Assembly: GCA_905250125.1 (NCBI GenBank)
Contig: CAJNOL010000072.1
Coordinates: forward strand, 186,001-250,000
DNA from: Rotaria sordida
Taxonomy: Eukaryota > Rotifera > Eurotatoria > Philodinida > Philodinidae
Length of the DNA stretch: 64,000 nt
Direction of reading: 5' to 3'
Part shown: piece by piece, positions 36,364 through 50,400 of the stretch
How positions within the stretch are numbered: the stretch's first letter is position 1
How the letters are laid out: the number at the start of each line of letters is the position of its first letter
Program-made: the position numbers and the translations under genes
The notes under the pieces: generated by a model
Databases searched by the model: none
Told to the model about the DNA's origin: nothing
Seen by the model: only the letters and a program-made list of their open reading frames with translations

Positions 36364-39044
36364 ATGATTTATATTTTTCTTCGTCTTATTTTTCTTTCAA
36401 TATTTTCTTTAATAAACTCAGTAAGTAATAATAATTATCGTCTTGTATATAATTTAAATGTTTCTTATGCTCAAAATTCCTCATCAATTGTTCTTATTAA
36501 TAATCAAATACCAGGTCCATTGATTGAAGCTGAACTAAATGATATTTTAATAATTCGTGTTACAAATTATTTACCAGCTAGTGAAAAATTATCAATACAT
36601 TTTCATGGTATGCTTGTTCAACAAACTCCACATATGGATGGAGTTTCTTATATAACACAAATGCCAATAGAAAGTCAACATTCATTTACTTATGTATTTC
36701 GTGGTTATCCGTCAGGTACACATTTTTATCATTCACATGCAGGTTTACAATCTGTTACTGCATTTGGTCCGTTAATTGTACATGATCGACGAAAACCTTG
36801 GAATATATCTGAAGTATCATCAGGTCCATTACTTTTTTCTGATTTATGGTTTGAACCTGATCGTCTTACACAAGAATATAATTTATTAGCATCACCATTT
36901 ATTTGGCAAGGTGAACCAACATATTTATTAATAAATGGAAAACGTGATTTTGTTTTAACGGTTGATCCTAATAAAAAATATCTATTACGATTAATTTGTG
37001 CAACAACATTATCAACAGTTGTTTTCGGAATTGATAAACATCCAATGACAATTGTTGAAGTTGATGGTACATTAATTAAACCAAAAGAAAATATTCAATC
37101 AATTGAACTTTCATCTGGACAAAGATATGCAGTTATTATTCAAACTAATAAACAATCAAATGGAATATATCTTATGCAGTTAGCTATTCGATGGAGAACA
37201 TCAATTAATAGTGCAAGGTATATCTCATAATTGATTTCATTTATTAAGAATATTTAAACAGTTTGAATGATTCATAAATATTATGATTTTTTTTATTTAC
37301 AATCGTAATTATCAAAAATCAATTTATTAGTTTTTTACAGTATGAAAACTAATCATCACTTTTATGATACGAAGCAAAAGAATCGCCTCCAGTCTTTCAC
37401 ACCTTTTCAATATCTCGTTTTCGCATATGTGATAGAAGAGAAAAAGGTACAATACATTCAATAACAAATATTTGAAGACAAGTATCTATTGAATAATATA
37501 TAACTGGCTTTTTTTTTATAAAATCTTTTTCTCTAAAGTAATCAGCAACTTGTTCAGCAATGATCGATATGTACAATTTGCTTTTCTCATGACTTTTGAA
37601 TAATTCAACGATAAACACAGATAATATATTATTTTATTTATTGAATAGATTAGACAAAGAACAATAATTAACTATTTATCTTTTCTCGCTAAAATATTAA
37701 AGTAAGCAAGAAGGAAAAAAAACTTTTTATCATTGTAAATATACTTTACCTTTATGTTAAAATGGAGAACCAGACATTTAAGATAGTATCAAATTTTTTT
37801 TTTGAGCATAATCGGCACTAACAAAAACATATGTCTATCATGTTGGACGAGTAAAATTTCTGGTGGTGAAAAAAACAAAATAATAATGCATTCATTTTTC
37901 TTATGTCAAAGTTAATTGGGTACACTAATCTTGTATTTTTCCAGAGTTTTGTGAATTTTAATTTTTAGTAAAAACTAGTTTTCAAAGAATTCGATGTGTA
38001 TTTGAAAAGTATTTTATTTTTCGATGAAATACAAACAATAGAATTTGAATTCAATGATCGATTTATATATTGCAAATTGTTTCTTATTATCAATAAGATC
38101 TAGCTAAATATAGAAGATATTTGATGTATAGAATAAATCTCATATATATTCATTTGAAATAAAAATCGAACATTTTCTTATACAAAATGAATAGTAACAG
38201 AAAAGAAACTCTTTCAATGTAAATTATTCAAAAGATTTTCTTGATTTTTTTTTTATTGAATTAAAAATAAAATAATTGATAATATTTTTTTTTCTATTTC
38301 AGTTGTACAGGTATATTACGTTACAGTACAATATCTGAAATTCCAACAGATCTATCTTCTTTCTCATTTCCGTTATTATCAAATGAAGAAGATATACGTT
38401 TATTTTCATTTACTGATCCTTATGAAACATTATTTGAAAACAATCAAATGCCAAGACGATCAGTTGATAAAGAAATATTTATGTATAGTACTCAATCTCG
38501 TACATCTGATGGTTTAGGTATGCGATGGATGATAAATAATAGTTCATTAGATAAATTACATTTAATAAATTTAACTCAACCATTATTATTAGATGTTTAT
38601 AATGGTATTGAAGATAATTTACCAACTAATGTTATTTATTCAATAAAACAAAATCAATTAATTGATATTGTTCTACAAAATACTGTTGCAGCAAATGGCG
38701 TTTGCGAAACACATCCATTTCATTTACATGGACATAAATTTTGGATACATTCACAAGGTAGTGGAATGTATAATCCATTGGAAAAATTAAATCCCGATAC
38801 AAATAATCCAATTTTACGTGATACATTAACACTTTATGCTACTTCATATTCATATTTAACACCAAATCGAACATCAACTAATTATCTAAAACCTTGTGGT
38901 TGGATTAAATTACGTTTAATTGCAAATAATCCTGGTCTATGGTTATTACATTGTCATATTGGATCACATTTATTTATGGGTATGACTATTATAATAAAAG
39001 AAGATATTGAACATTTAGTGATGAATTATATGTCACAAAATTAA
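36364..39044 (+). CDS. Secreted laccase-like multicopper oxidase
   Basis: Two exons, 36364-37217 and 38303-39044, join in phase to 531 residues, a normal length for a three-cupredoxin laccase. It begins with a clear signal peptide (FLRLIFLSIFSLINSVS). All four copper-binding segments are present: IHFHGM near residue 78, HSHAG near 124, HPFHLHGH near 422 and HCHIGSHLFMGM near 501, which include the type 1 Cys, the trinuclear-cluster histidines and a Met at the axial position. It should oxidise phenolic, amine or metal substrates with O2 reduced to water, outside the cell. The exact substrate cannot be read off. The domain order resembles general eukaryotic laccases; its origin (native or acquired) needs a tree. 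The 1,085 bp intron is unusually long for this window. Confidence 0.93.
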
Positions 39045-40663
39045 ATTTAGACATGGTTTTTTTCACCTATTAAATAAATAAGAGTTCTTTGTTGTTTTTT
39101 TAAAATTATTAACAGAAGATTAGAGATCATGCAACAACTAGATGAAATTCTATTCAATATGATTATTCTCCTATTCAACACTCAGATCAAAAAGAAGTTT
39201 CGAGTATTTCTTTCGCATGCTATCTTCTTCTTAGTCGTCATGTCTGTCATTTACATACAATTATTAACAAAAGAAAAGAAACTAGATCTAATGTTCGTGA
39301 TTCTTGTATTTCTTAAAAAAATATCATTATTATCATTATTGTTATTAATAGATTGGGTAAACATTGCACATTAATTTTTGTCTTCTTTTTGTATATATAA
39401 GTATAAAAGTATTATAGTACTCCGGATGTTTTTTTTCTCAAAAATGGGTTATGAAGTCTTCTAAAACCTTTATTTTCGAAATGTTTCACACGAACATGCT
39501 GATTTTATGGTATCAACTAATTATTTTGAATCCTGGAAAAACATATATTTCACATGAATATATTGTAAGAAGTCTGACTATATAAATTGATACATCCTCG
39601 TAAAAGTACCATTATATAATATCTAAAAAGTTGTACTGTATTCCATCATTTTTCTTTTAAGAAAAAAGAATATCATTAAACTAATTTTGACTCGTGATTA
39701 TTATGATGCTAGAGAATTTTAAAATTTTTTATTATAGTATTAAAAGAAGATTCTCAATCATAATCAAACGCATTAGATAATTCGAACAAGTGTAAAAGAT
39801 CATCTGACAATGGATCGTTTTGATAAATTGAAATGTTTGAAAATATTCATTTATTTCTGAATAAGTAAAATTAAATTTTTTTAATAGGCTACTCATCTGT
39901 ACACTTATAGCTCAAATTATTTCTTCTTTAAGAAAAGAAATAATAAAATAGTTCTTTTTTCCTTTTTAGAATATTTTAGAAAAGCTTTTTAGTCATTATA
40001 ATAAATGCTTATATTATTCAATTACTGCAATATGTTTAATTGAAACAATCAGAAAACAAAGTTTATCGAAGACATCATAGTCTATCTTTCAAAGAAAAAA
40101 AAAACGATTCGCTATTCTTCAATTCTGCTTCTTCAATAAGATAAAGAAGAAACAAAAATTGCAAAATTTGTATACCACTCGTTATCTAAGTGTTTTAGAA
40201 AAGGAAAAAGGAAGAAGAAAAAGAGAAAAAATGCAATAGGAGGAATTGTCCTCGAGTTCCTTCAAAAGAAATAGCGTTATTAGGACAATGAGGAAAAAAA
40301 CGCTTGTTGCATTCTCTTTTTCTGTTTCCTTTTATTATTACTATTTATATTCTACTCTAACTAGCTCTTCTCTTTTTTTTACATGAAAGAAGAAAAGGTT
40401 TGTTAGACATTTACGACTACTATTACTACTCCATTTTTTGATCCAATATATATATATATATATGAAAAATTGATTAACAAAGTGCACAGGAAAAAAAACG
40501 ATAAAGGTATTCCGTTTTTCTATTATATTGATTTACACTATTAACCACTAGCATTATTTTCATAATTAAAGTAAAATAAAACGGTAATTACTACAAAAGT
40601 CTCGTGAACATAGTTTTCTATTAAATCGATTATTATTTATTTCAAATTTATAGATCATTTCAT
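39045..40663. other. Intergenic between the oxidase and G-gamma
   Basis: AT-rich, with a (TA)n tract near 40446-40461. The ORF at 39129-39374 is hydrophobic, low-complexity and not supported as a gene. Confidence 0.5.
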
Positions 40664-41267
40664 ATGTCTGCCCTACAAGGTAACAATAATACTGGCAATC
40701 AATTTTCAACAAACCGTGAAAATGTTCCAAGTCGACGCATATCAGACAATTTTTCTTCATCTCGATCTTACGCACCTGAGTGTAAGTTTTACATATTATT
40801 GTTTTTTCTTTTTCATCTCGAAAGAACAGAAAAAAAAATCTTCTAAGGTTAATTCTTAATGACATTTATTTAACAGTGAATAAAAATTCGGAAGCTTTCA
40901 CAATAGATAAATGTACACAAATCTTGAAGCTCATTTATTTTGACAATATATGAGAACTTTTTTTTTTTAATATTGAATAAAATTATTTTACATGATTGAA
41001 ATAAAATACTTTTCCTTTCTTTTTATCATTTGATACTAATATATTATAAATATTTAAGATCATGCACAAAATGTATATGCTACTCAACGACGTATATGTG
41101 AACAATTACGCGAAGAAGCAAGACGTGAACGTACAAAAGTATCAATTGTTTGTAAAGATCTTGTTCGTTATATTACTGATCATCAATCAAGTGATGCACT
41201 TGTTACGGGTTTTCAATCACCTAAAGATAATCCATTTCGTGATAAACAACAATGTTCATTACTTTAA
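40664..41267 (+). CDS. Heterotrimeric G-protein gamma subunit
   Basis: Two exons, 40664-40781 and 41059-41267, join in phase 1 to 108 residues. The GGL domain reads RRICEQLREEARRERTKVSI, CKDLVRYITDHQSSDALVTGF and then SPKDNPFRDKQQCSLL. The NPF motif and the terminal CaaX box (CSLL, a Leu-ending box favouring geranylgeranylation) are typical of G-gamma proteins, which pair with G-beta at the inner plasma membrane. The N-terminal extension of about 40 residues is Asn/Ser-rich and longer than in most family members. Another ORF starts 31 bp past the stop. Confidence 0.95.
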
Positions 41268-41298
41268 ATTCGCGCTATTTAAATATCATTTACAACAA

Positions 41299-41610
41299 AT
41301 GAATTCAACAACAACAAAACGTTTACGTTATTCATTAATATCAAATCATCATCAATATTCATCATCTCATTCAATTCATCCAATAATAATTAAATCACAA
41401 TCAACTATATTAGCTGAAAAATATTTATTTTTATTACAAATTATTAAAGATATGCGTTATGATATTCGACGATCATATGCCGGAAGTCGAACAAGTATGG
41501 AAAATTTAAGAAAAAGAATTATTAAAGCAAGAACAATTGTTCTTCAATGTAAAGATTTATGTACAAGACGAGAATATGATCATTGTCAAATAATTAAACA
41601 ATATCAATAA
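41299..41610 (+). CDS. Small uncharacterised ORF directly downstream of G-gamma
   Basis: ATG-to-TAA frame of 103 residues whose codon choice looks coding. It starts MNSTTTKRLRYS, has a basic, His/Ser-rich first third, then a helical, charged region (ILAEKYLFLLQIIKDMRYDI, RKRIIKARTIVLQCKDLC). The open frame extends upstream through the G-gamma last exon in a different frame, so an earlier start or an alternatively spliced product cannot be excluded. The gap to the G-gamma stop is only 31 bp and contains no clear acceptor AG, so the two may share one mRNA, or this may be a chance ORF in a 3' UTR. The family is not recognised. Confidence 0.55.
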   Translation: MNSTTTKRLRYSLISNHHQYSSSHSIHPIIIKSQSTILAEKYLFLLQIIKDMRYDIRRSYAGSRTSMENLRKRIIKARTIVLQCKDLCTRREYDHCQIIKQYQ

Positions 41611-44269
41611 AACATCATTACCTATTGAATATCAAAATAAAGAATAATAATTCATCTATAAACGTGTTTATATTGTAAAAAAAAATAATAATTTTTCTTT
41701 TCTCATCACTTTATTTTTTGTTTGAAAAATAAAGTTGAAAGTTAGTTTGTCTAGGACAATAAAATAAATGTTTGATCAATCAAAATTGATTAAATAAAAC
41801 ATTTTTGAATTGATTTATTCGTATTAATAATGATATTATGGAAAATGAATACAGAAATGACTCTCTGAAAACATATGTGAAGATGTATTCAATTCACTGT
41901 ATTACAAAAAACAATCAATCACTACTTAAAGCTCGTTGAGTTAGTTGCGAACTTGATGAGCCTCGAGCCAAAAAATTTTCTATTGTGATCGAATCCGGAA
42001 TTGACTTAATGGGTTGTACTATAAAAGTACCAGTCAATTAGGACTTGATTGTTATAAAGTCATTGTCAAAATTGCCTAAAAAATGTTTAGGATATGCTCG
42101 TTGCAAAATCTAAATAATCAATAAATAGTATTGTGCATCTTCAGAGCAACAATCAGATCCAAGTCGAAAAATATTCATTGAAATTAGGCGTATGATTCGG
42201 GTCTAAAAATTTTGAACTCGGTGAACTCTATCATTACTACTCTTTTTATCGAAGAAAAGCAAACTGATTTTTTTATATGAACACTTCAGTAGTATTACAA
42301 CGTTGTAGGCAAGATTGAGTCAGCTAATAAATTGATATGAATTAAATGTCAGTTTGAATTATGATCAAATGAGAATTTTCAATATTTGCAGACAACTTGA
42401 ATCGTACGCAAAAGAGAAAAAAATAGATGTGAATAGAGTCAATAGAATAGAATGTATTTTATTCTTAATTAAGTTTTTTCCTCTCGTAAAACAAAGTCAA
42501 TTTTCGTCAAAAAAATTAAAATTGAGAAAGATAGTTCAAGGTCTAATCTTTCATAAACGACATCATTTTCTATTTAGTACCTCATTTTGTTGATGATTTC
42601 CGTTACTTTCTGCTTGAAAAATATGTTTTTTTGTCAGAAAAAGCGGGAGGTCTTTTTCTCTGTTTATGCTTTTTTGATCACGCATCTCAGAATTGTCGAA
42701 AGAGTTTCATTCTAACTCATTGCTTTGTTTTTTGTTACAAAAATAATGAAAAGTGGTAATGCCCATTGCTTGAATTAATCTTTTATATTGTTATATAAAA
42801 AATCACTTCTATAAATAAAGGACTATTTTTCGATATATTAAACTTGTAATCCATTTAAATCAATAGACTATGAGTTCACAGAGAATTTTTGAGTTGTTAT
42901 ATAAGTTATTTTTGATCTTTGCTTGTGGAATATCTTCTAAAAGCCTCATCATACAGGACTGAAAATTTTATGCAATTTATGTTAAAAATTGTTTTACTCG
43001 ATTAAATTTTTTTGAATAAGAATTATTAAGAGAAAAAAAAAATAATATCATAATATGAAATTCTAGATTTATTAATTATCAATAGATAAATATTTTGTAT
43101 AATATTGAAGAATTTTTTTCATTTATTATCTTTCAAAACCTATTGTTAATTTTTCAGATGAATACAAAAGAAAACAATATACTGTATAGACATTTTTTTA
43201 TTAACCATAATTGCTGTGAACGATTTGCCGCTTAAATAAATAGAGAAAACATTAAATTCAATGAAAAAAAAAAATTACTCGGCTCGATATTTAATCAAAA
43301 TCGTTTCTGATTATCTTTAATTAGAATATATCTTAGTTGTTTTATTCTAAGAAGAAAATATTATAAAAAATTTTATATATTCTAAATTCTTACGAGACCT
43401 TAAAAGAATTATATTGATTCAAACTAAGATATTAAATACTGAAATTGAATGAAAAAAGTTTTTTAATCAATATTAATTGAAAGAAAAATATCTAACAAAT
43501 CAGATTAATAAATTGAATTATGTGATTAATCATAACTTATAGTTCAATATCGACTAATATTCAAAATCGAGATTAGTATGAACTTATAAAGAAATATTTC
43601 AACTATCTAATAATAGAATACTATTCACAAAATGATTTGAACTAGATAATAAAAAAATTTTTTTGATTTATTATGCTAATTATCGATGATATCACCAAAT
43701 CACTCCATGCGAACTGATTTAACGCAGCTTATCGTAATTTTCACTAGTATGTTTGTCGAAACTTTAGAACTTCAAATACAATTCAATAGAGATTTTTTCA
43801 AAAAATACAAAATGTACAACTTTTTATTTAATCACCACTTCTTATTCTATTAGTATCACACCTTTTTCTTACAATAATAGCGTTGAATATCGAAAATAAA
43901 CCAATAACATATCATTTATTGAAACTTCTTTTATTTTTAAACATTTATTTATAGTACTTTAATAAGATTCCAAATTTCATAAAGCAATGAATGAGATAAG
44001 ATACCGCATTTTATCCAGACAATATCATATAAAAGTGTTTTATATTTTCTTTACGAACATCAAAAACGATTTAACCTACGTATCTGACTGTCACAAGCTA
44101 TGTTAGTAGAAACAATCACCTAATATATCATATAAAAGAAACATCAAAGCAACTAAATCATCAAAATCAATCATGGAGAACGGACAAAACATATTAATAA
44201 ATACCTTTCCTTTATTGGTACATATTTATTTACTCCTTTCATAGTTATATCAAGAAAAAAGCCAATCGA
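41611..44269. other. Intergenic between G-gamma and the SLC10-like gene
   Basis: AT-rich. The ORF at 42354-42593 is not protein-like. Sequence around 41930-42240 is richer in G+C than its surroundings but shows no gene. No further structure recognised. Confidence 0.5.
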
Positions 44270-47217
44270 ATGTTTAGATTTATAGTGTTACTATTATTAA
44301 CCACATTTATTTTTCCATCCAATGGTCAAAGTCGATCCATTATTAATCAAGAATCATCTTTATGTACTAAGAAAAGTCATACAATACCATTATTCACTAC
44401 TCTAATTTTACGTATGACATTCAATCAAACTCGACTTAAACAATTAAATATTCAAACGATGAGTATATATGCTTCAATTAGTGATCGAAAAACAGCAGAA
44501 TTTCAAAATCATCGTGATATAATTGAAGAAGTTTTTCATTTAATGAAAAATATCGAAAGTAAATAATAACTAAAATTATATCATTTTAAATTTTATACGA
44601 ATATTCATATATTCGAAAGTTTTACATGCATTTCAATTGTTCTATTTTCCTTAACAATAATAAATAAGTAAACAATATACAATACAATAGTACTGACAAA
44701 GAAGGTCGAACCTTCTATTTCTTTATAGGCAAAATTTTGGAAAAAAAACCTGTTTTCTCCTGTTTCAAACTGCCTATGACATATGTTTATTAGATAGTGA
44801 CAAGTAAATCGGCATGACCAAAAAAAACAGAGACATTCTAAAAATAATTTAGCATTGTTGATTCAATTCAAAATAATGACATAAAATGTCAATGTGCCTT
44901 CTTTAGATATATATTAAAAGTCACGCATTCATCATGACAGCAGTGTGAGAAATACTAGCACACGAGGTTTTCAATTCTTTTAATTGATTTATCAGAGAAA
45001 TCTTGTCGAATAGTAGTTAACTTTTTTCATAAAAAGAAATAATGACTTCAGAAAAAGCGATGTATATTATACTGGTCAAGTATCTTCACAAAATGTACAA
45101 ACAAAATTTTCAAAAAAAATGGCAATCAATAAAAATTTCTTGTTGAAAATTAAACAATCCATGGAATTCGTTAGTGGTAGAGCCAGGGTATGGCTGAAGA
45201 TGGTTCAGCCTCCTTCAAAAATGTGACGTTCCTATATTGTAGGAGAAGAATATATCTCCTTATCAGCTTCAAACGAGGGTTGACATGAGGCCTACAAATT
45301 TTTTCTGATTCAACCACTAGTTAGTAGTTTCTTGAAACTGAGACGAACTGAAATATTTCTAAACCAAAATGAACCGAGTCCGATCAAAACTAATAGACAA
45401 ATGTATTAGAGTATCAGATTTAGATGAGATCGGTCGAAGGACATCAGTAGAGATCAGAATAAGTTGTAAATATTTAAAAATGAATGTTAAAAGTAAATAT
45501 ATTGTTGCTTCCGGTGTATTTATTTTTTGGATAGAAAAAACTTAAATACTGTTTTACAAGACTTCTTTGATGAATCAATGAAAAAAATCGAAAATTTCTT
45601 ATACAAGTATTTCTCACGTTGCTTTAATCATGAATGCGTAACGAATATAAATTACATACTGCCCGAAAACGGGAAAAATTTTCTATTATCTAATTAAAAA
45701 AATGAATATACTAAGAAGTGTTTACAGAAGTTACATTGACATTTTATGTCATTATTTTTGAATTGAATGTAAAGTGTTGAGAATGATAAATATAAATTTT
45801 CTTTCGAGAACATTATCTATAAAGAAACATAAGGTTCGATCTTGTTTGTCAGTACGTTTGTATCTTATGTTATTTTATTCAATTTTATAGAATATAATAA
45901 CAAATCAATTATGACTTATAATTTAAAAATACATGCAAAATATATAGATCAAACAGATATTCATTATTTTATTGAAACTGTTAATATAAAAAATCATATT
46001 CATTCTACAAGATGTTCAGTTGTTTTAACTATATCTGAACCACAACGTTTAAGAGATAAAATATATAAAAATTTCATTCCATTTGCAATTATGTTTATAT
46101 CACTTCAAATGGGTATATTACTTGATATAGATGTATTAAAAGAATTAATTTATCGACCAATACAAATTTCAATAGGTTTTGTTTGTCAACAGATTTTTAT
46201 GCCATTAATAGCTTTTTCTATATCAAAAATATTTCGATATCAATTATTATATGGTCTTGGTTTATTTATTGTTGGATGTTGTCCAGGTGGATCAACATCA
46301 AATCAATGGACAGTTTTATTTGATGGTGATCTTAGTTTATCAGCAACTATGTCGTTTGTATCAACAGTTGCATCATTTTTTATGTTACCATTATGGTTAT
46401 ATACATTTGGACAATATTTTTATCTACGTCAACTTAAAATTCATATATCATTTTTAAGTTTAATACAATCATTATTAATAATTATTGGACTAATGGGATT
46501 AGGAATGATTATTAATTATTTTGTCCCAAAATTAAAACCAATAATAGAACGTATTTTTAAACCAATGTTAATATTATTTCTATGTTATTTTTTTACTTTT
46601 GGTATTTTTGTTAATTTTTATTTATTTTTTGATTATATTAATTTAAGAACAGTATTAACAGCACCTTTATTATCATGGTTAGGATTTTTATTAGGTAGTT
46701 TATTTGCTTAGATTTGTGGACAAGATTTGAAACAATTAAAACAAATATATACATTAACCAATAACTATGATTATTTGTATTACTAAAAAAAAATTAATGC
46801 ATTACTTGACTTTTTCAAGTTTTTTCTATTGGCAGTGTTGAGTATGAATACTTTTTGGTATTAGTCAGTAATTTTGAACGATTCATATAATAGAATTTTT
46901 TTTTCTCTTCAAATAAGAATTCTTTTGTTTGTCTCTTTTTTTTTTTCTAAAATATTCAAAATATTGATATTGCACTTATGATTTCACTGTATTCATAGTC
47001 AGCACCAGAAAATAGTCAAGCAACTGTTATTCCATTAATTATTTCCTGTTTATCACCTCAACTATTCTATCTTGTTCTTATTTATTGACTCATACGTCGA
47101 AAATATTGTAAAGCACAACTAATAGTTCATCATATATCAATTGATCCATTCAGTGAAGCAAGAGCTGAAACATTCGATGATATATCTCTCAAACAAAAGA
47201 AGTTTCATTATCAATGA
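44270..47217 (+). pseudogene. SLC10 (bile acid/Na+ symporter family) gene with in-frame stops
   Basis: Exon 1 (44270-44558) encodes a signal peptide (FRFIVLLLLTTFIFPSNG) and extracellular segment; exon 2 starts at 45891 in matching phase and encodes an SLC10 transporter core. Diagnostic is GCCPGGSTSNQWTVLFDGD followed by LSATMSFVSTVASFFMLPLW, which corresponds to the conserved GCsPGGnlSN segment. The N-terminal extracellular domain recalls the SLC10A3/A5 branch. The frame meets TAG at 46709-46711, giving 369 residues and removing the last two membrane helices. Family-like sequence continues past it (ICGQDLKQLKQIYTL), then after a probable acceptor at about 46998 (SAPENSQATVIPLIISCL), where a TGA interrupts at 47086-47088 before the final stop at 47215-47217. 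Both stops lie where a Trp codon (TGG) would be plausible. Most likely a recent pseudogene; a truncated functional product is the alternative. Confidence 0.8.
44838..45775. repeat. Imperfect inverted repeat H in SLC10-like intron
   Basis: About 44838-45035 matches the reverse complement of about 45525-45775. Blocks such as attgacattttatgtcatta, agtatttctcac, atgaatgcgt and ttgattnatca are mirrored in order. The spacer is about 490 bp. It lies wholly inside the 1.3 kb intron of the SLC10-like gene. Confidence 0.85.
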
Positions 47218-47432
47218 CAACCTTAGATTCATCTGTCAATCCAAAAGTTATGTAAAAAATCTAATTCCTTGAAATAATTGATATTACATCGTTCTGTTCT
47301 ATGTTTTTTTTTGTATGTGTAAAAGTGAGACAATAAACAAATAGCAAAAAAAATATATTATATACCGACATGAGAAAAAACACACGCACACACACACACG
47401 CGCGCTCATTTGACGGAAAGACGTGAATGCTG

Positions 47433-50400
47433 TTAAATATTAATATGACAATAATTTTCAAGGCCACTCAATATCAAATAGGCAATCCAAAGTGAAATAA
47501 ATATCGCACTTGATATAAGACGATATTTCCATGGACCACCTAATTCTCCTCCACCGAAAAATTTTAAACGTCTTATCAATAATATGACTACAGTAACGGC
47601 TGCAAACGAACAAAATACAGTTACACTGAATGATAATGAACCTTTTTCAACTTCAAATTTTGTTCTTTTAAAATAATGATACCATGCTGATATAGCCCAT
47701 GGTAAACCAATACCTAAGAAAACATTAACAGCATTTGAACCATTAACATTTCCTATTGAACTATCTGCATATTTATCATGTTCAGCAGCAACTTTTGATG
47801 CAAATGTATCTAAATAGAAATCAAATATAGTAATTATATATTTTTTTTTTTATTATTATTTATCTCATCTACCCGGTAATGATGTTCCTAAAGCAACAAA
47901 AGCAATTGCTGTCATTGTGTCTGTAAGACCAATAGTACAACCAAACTATAAAATACTGAATTTACGAAAAAAAAAAAGATAAAGTTAATCAATAATTATT
48001 TACATGTGTTGCTAAATCACCAATAACAGCAGTTAACATACCAATTATTATAATTGATACACAAAAGCAAACCCATCCACCACCCATACCTATATTTTAG
48101 AAAAAAAAACTCATTACTATGTTTCTTTTTTTATTCATCTTTCAAACAAAAAAAAAGTTATTTTTTTACTTGTTGGTGGAACAAAAGCAAATAAAAATTT
48201 CCAAAAAAATGATATATAATGTAACATATAATCTTTACATTTTGCAGGTTTTTCATCATCGACATTTGAACCACCTGCTTCAATAACATCATCATCATCA
48301 TCTACAATAATATAATTTAATCGATATATATATATATATATATATTTAATATATATTCAATTTTTTTTTGTATGTACCTCTAACACTAAATGCTTGTTTA
48401 AATTGTTCTAACCATGTTGATGTACCAACAAGTATAGCCGTATTTGCTTTATATAATGCTTTATCAACAGCATTCTTAATATAAAAAAAACAAATTAAAT
48501 ATCAATAAAAAAACAAATAATTTATTTATACTTTAAATTCTTTGCTTTCACGTATTCGAATACGAATTGTATGTTTTTCACCTAATTTAGGTTTACCTAA
48601 ATCAGCAATTAATCTTTCTTCTTCAGTCATACCTATCAAAATATATATAATTAATAAATACAAAAAAAAAATAAGAATAATTATCATATACTTGAATCAT
48701 TTATATCATCATCATCTTTGATTAATGATGGTTCACCTAATCGAACAAGAAATGTTTCATTACGTTGATATTGATCACGATCGAGTATTTCAATTGTTAT
48801 TGTCTTTCTATAAACAAAAAAAAAAAAGAATGTTTTACATTTATCTTTTCTGATTGGAGAAATTTGTTTGTTTCTGACAAATGCAAAAAAATGAGAATAT
48901 GGCATATGTAAAAGAAAACCTCGATTCATCCTCTGGCACCGGTATAATTAGTCGAACGACGTCCGAACAACACCATTTTTATTGACATAATATTTGCCAA
49001 ACGTGCGAGTCAAATTCTCATTAAGTATAAAACAGAAGAGAACAAAAAAAGAAAGAGAGAGCCTTTTAGTAATATCAACCAACAAGAACTAATTTTTTTT
49101 TTTCTAGTATTTTTCTCTAATCAAAAAACAAATGAAATAGATTGACATATGCTGTGTATGACATTAAATAATACATACTCATTTTCATTATTTTCAAATA
49201 TAACTTCACCCATATTTGTAATATAATCTCTTCCACTTGAAGCTGTTTCATCTTGAGTTGAATATGGTACACATACACGACCACGAGCACCAGATGTACG
49301 TAAAACTTTAACTTCAACGGAACGATCTGATTCTACAACACCTACTTCCTCATTATCAAATACAAACATTCCAGAATGATCATCATCAATAATCATAACA
49401 ACAGCTGTTGATGGTTCAACTAATTTTACACTTTTATCAAATGCACCTGGTGTTAAACGTCCTTGATTATCTTTTATTTTAAGATTACTTAATTTAACTG
49501 AGAAATGTTCATCTTAAAGAGAGAAAAATTTTAAAATTTCAAAAAACAACAACAACAACAATTCAATTAACCTTCTTCAAAAATTTCATCATCAATAATT
49601 TTCACTTGAATTTGTTTATGTGTTTCCATTGGATAAAAAATTAAAGTACCTTCAGCAGTTTCATAATCAGCTCCATGTGTTGCTGTACCATCTTCTGTCA
49701 TATAATCAACATAAATTGTATTTCTTAAATTTCCATCTGTACGTAAAATATGTAATGTAACATAACCAGCATTTTCTAAAACTGTATAATAATTTGGTTC
49801 AAAACGTATTTTAGTTATATGTGGTGTTGCATCACTAATTAATGGTTGTTTTTCTACTGATGTTATTTGAGTAGGTTCATTTAATTTTTCTAATAATTTT
49901 TTTTTCATATTTCCACCACCACCACCTAAACGTTTTGTTGCTTGAATACGATAATATGCTTAAAAAAAAAAGAGAAAATTTTGTTTTGTTTGTTTTTTTT
50001 TTCTTAATTATCAAAAAATTTTACCTCGAGATTTTGGTACACGATTCATCATTTCAATTGCAGCCATATCATTTAATGTTTGCATATCAGTATTTGGATA
50101 TTGTTTACGTAATTCACGCCATATATCAATAAATTCTTGTCGACGTTGTGTTTCAATTTGATCTGATATTGTTGTTTCATCTAAACCACCTGTTGTACTA
50201 CCTAAATGATCAAATAAACCACCTGATACAGATTTTTTCATTGAATTTGGTTTATTTCCATATAAATCATTTGAACTTGGTGTTGTTGAATTTTTTATTG
50301 TACCATCAATCATACTTTTTTGTTCACTATCATCCATATTACCTGATGTATCAACAGTTATTGGTAATGGTGTTTTTGTATGATTATCAAGTTGTAAAAC

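Noticed and set aside
45842-45890. Start of the SLC10-like protein at 45842
   Set aside because: It is a TTG inside the intron; the acceptor at 45889-45890 joins in phase to the signal-peptide exon at 44270-44558.
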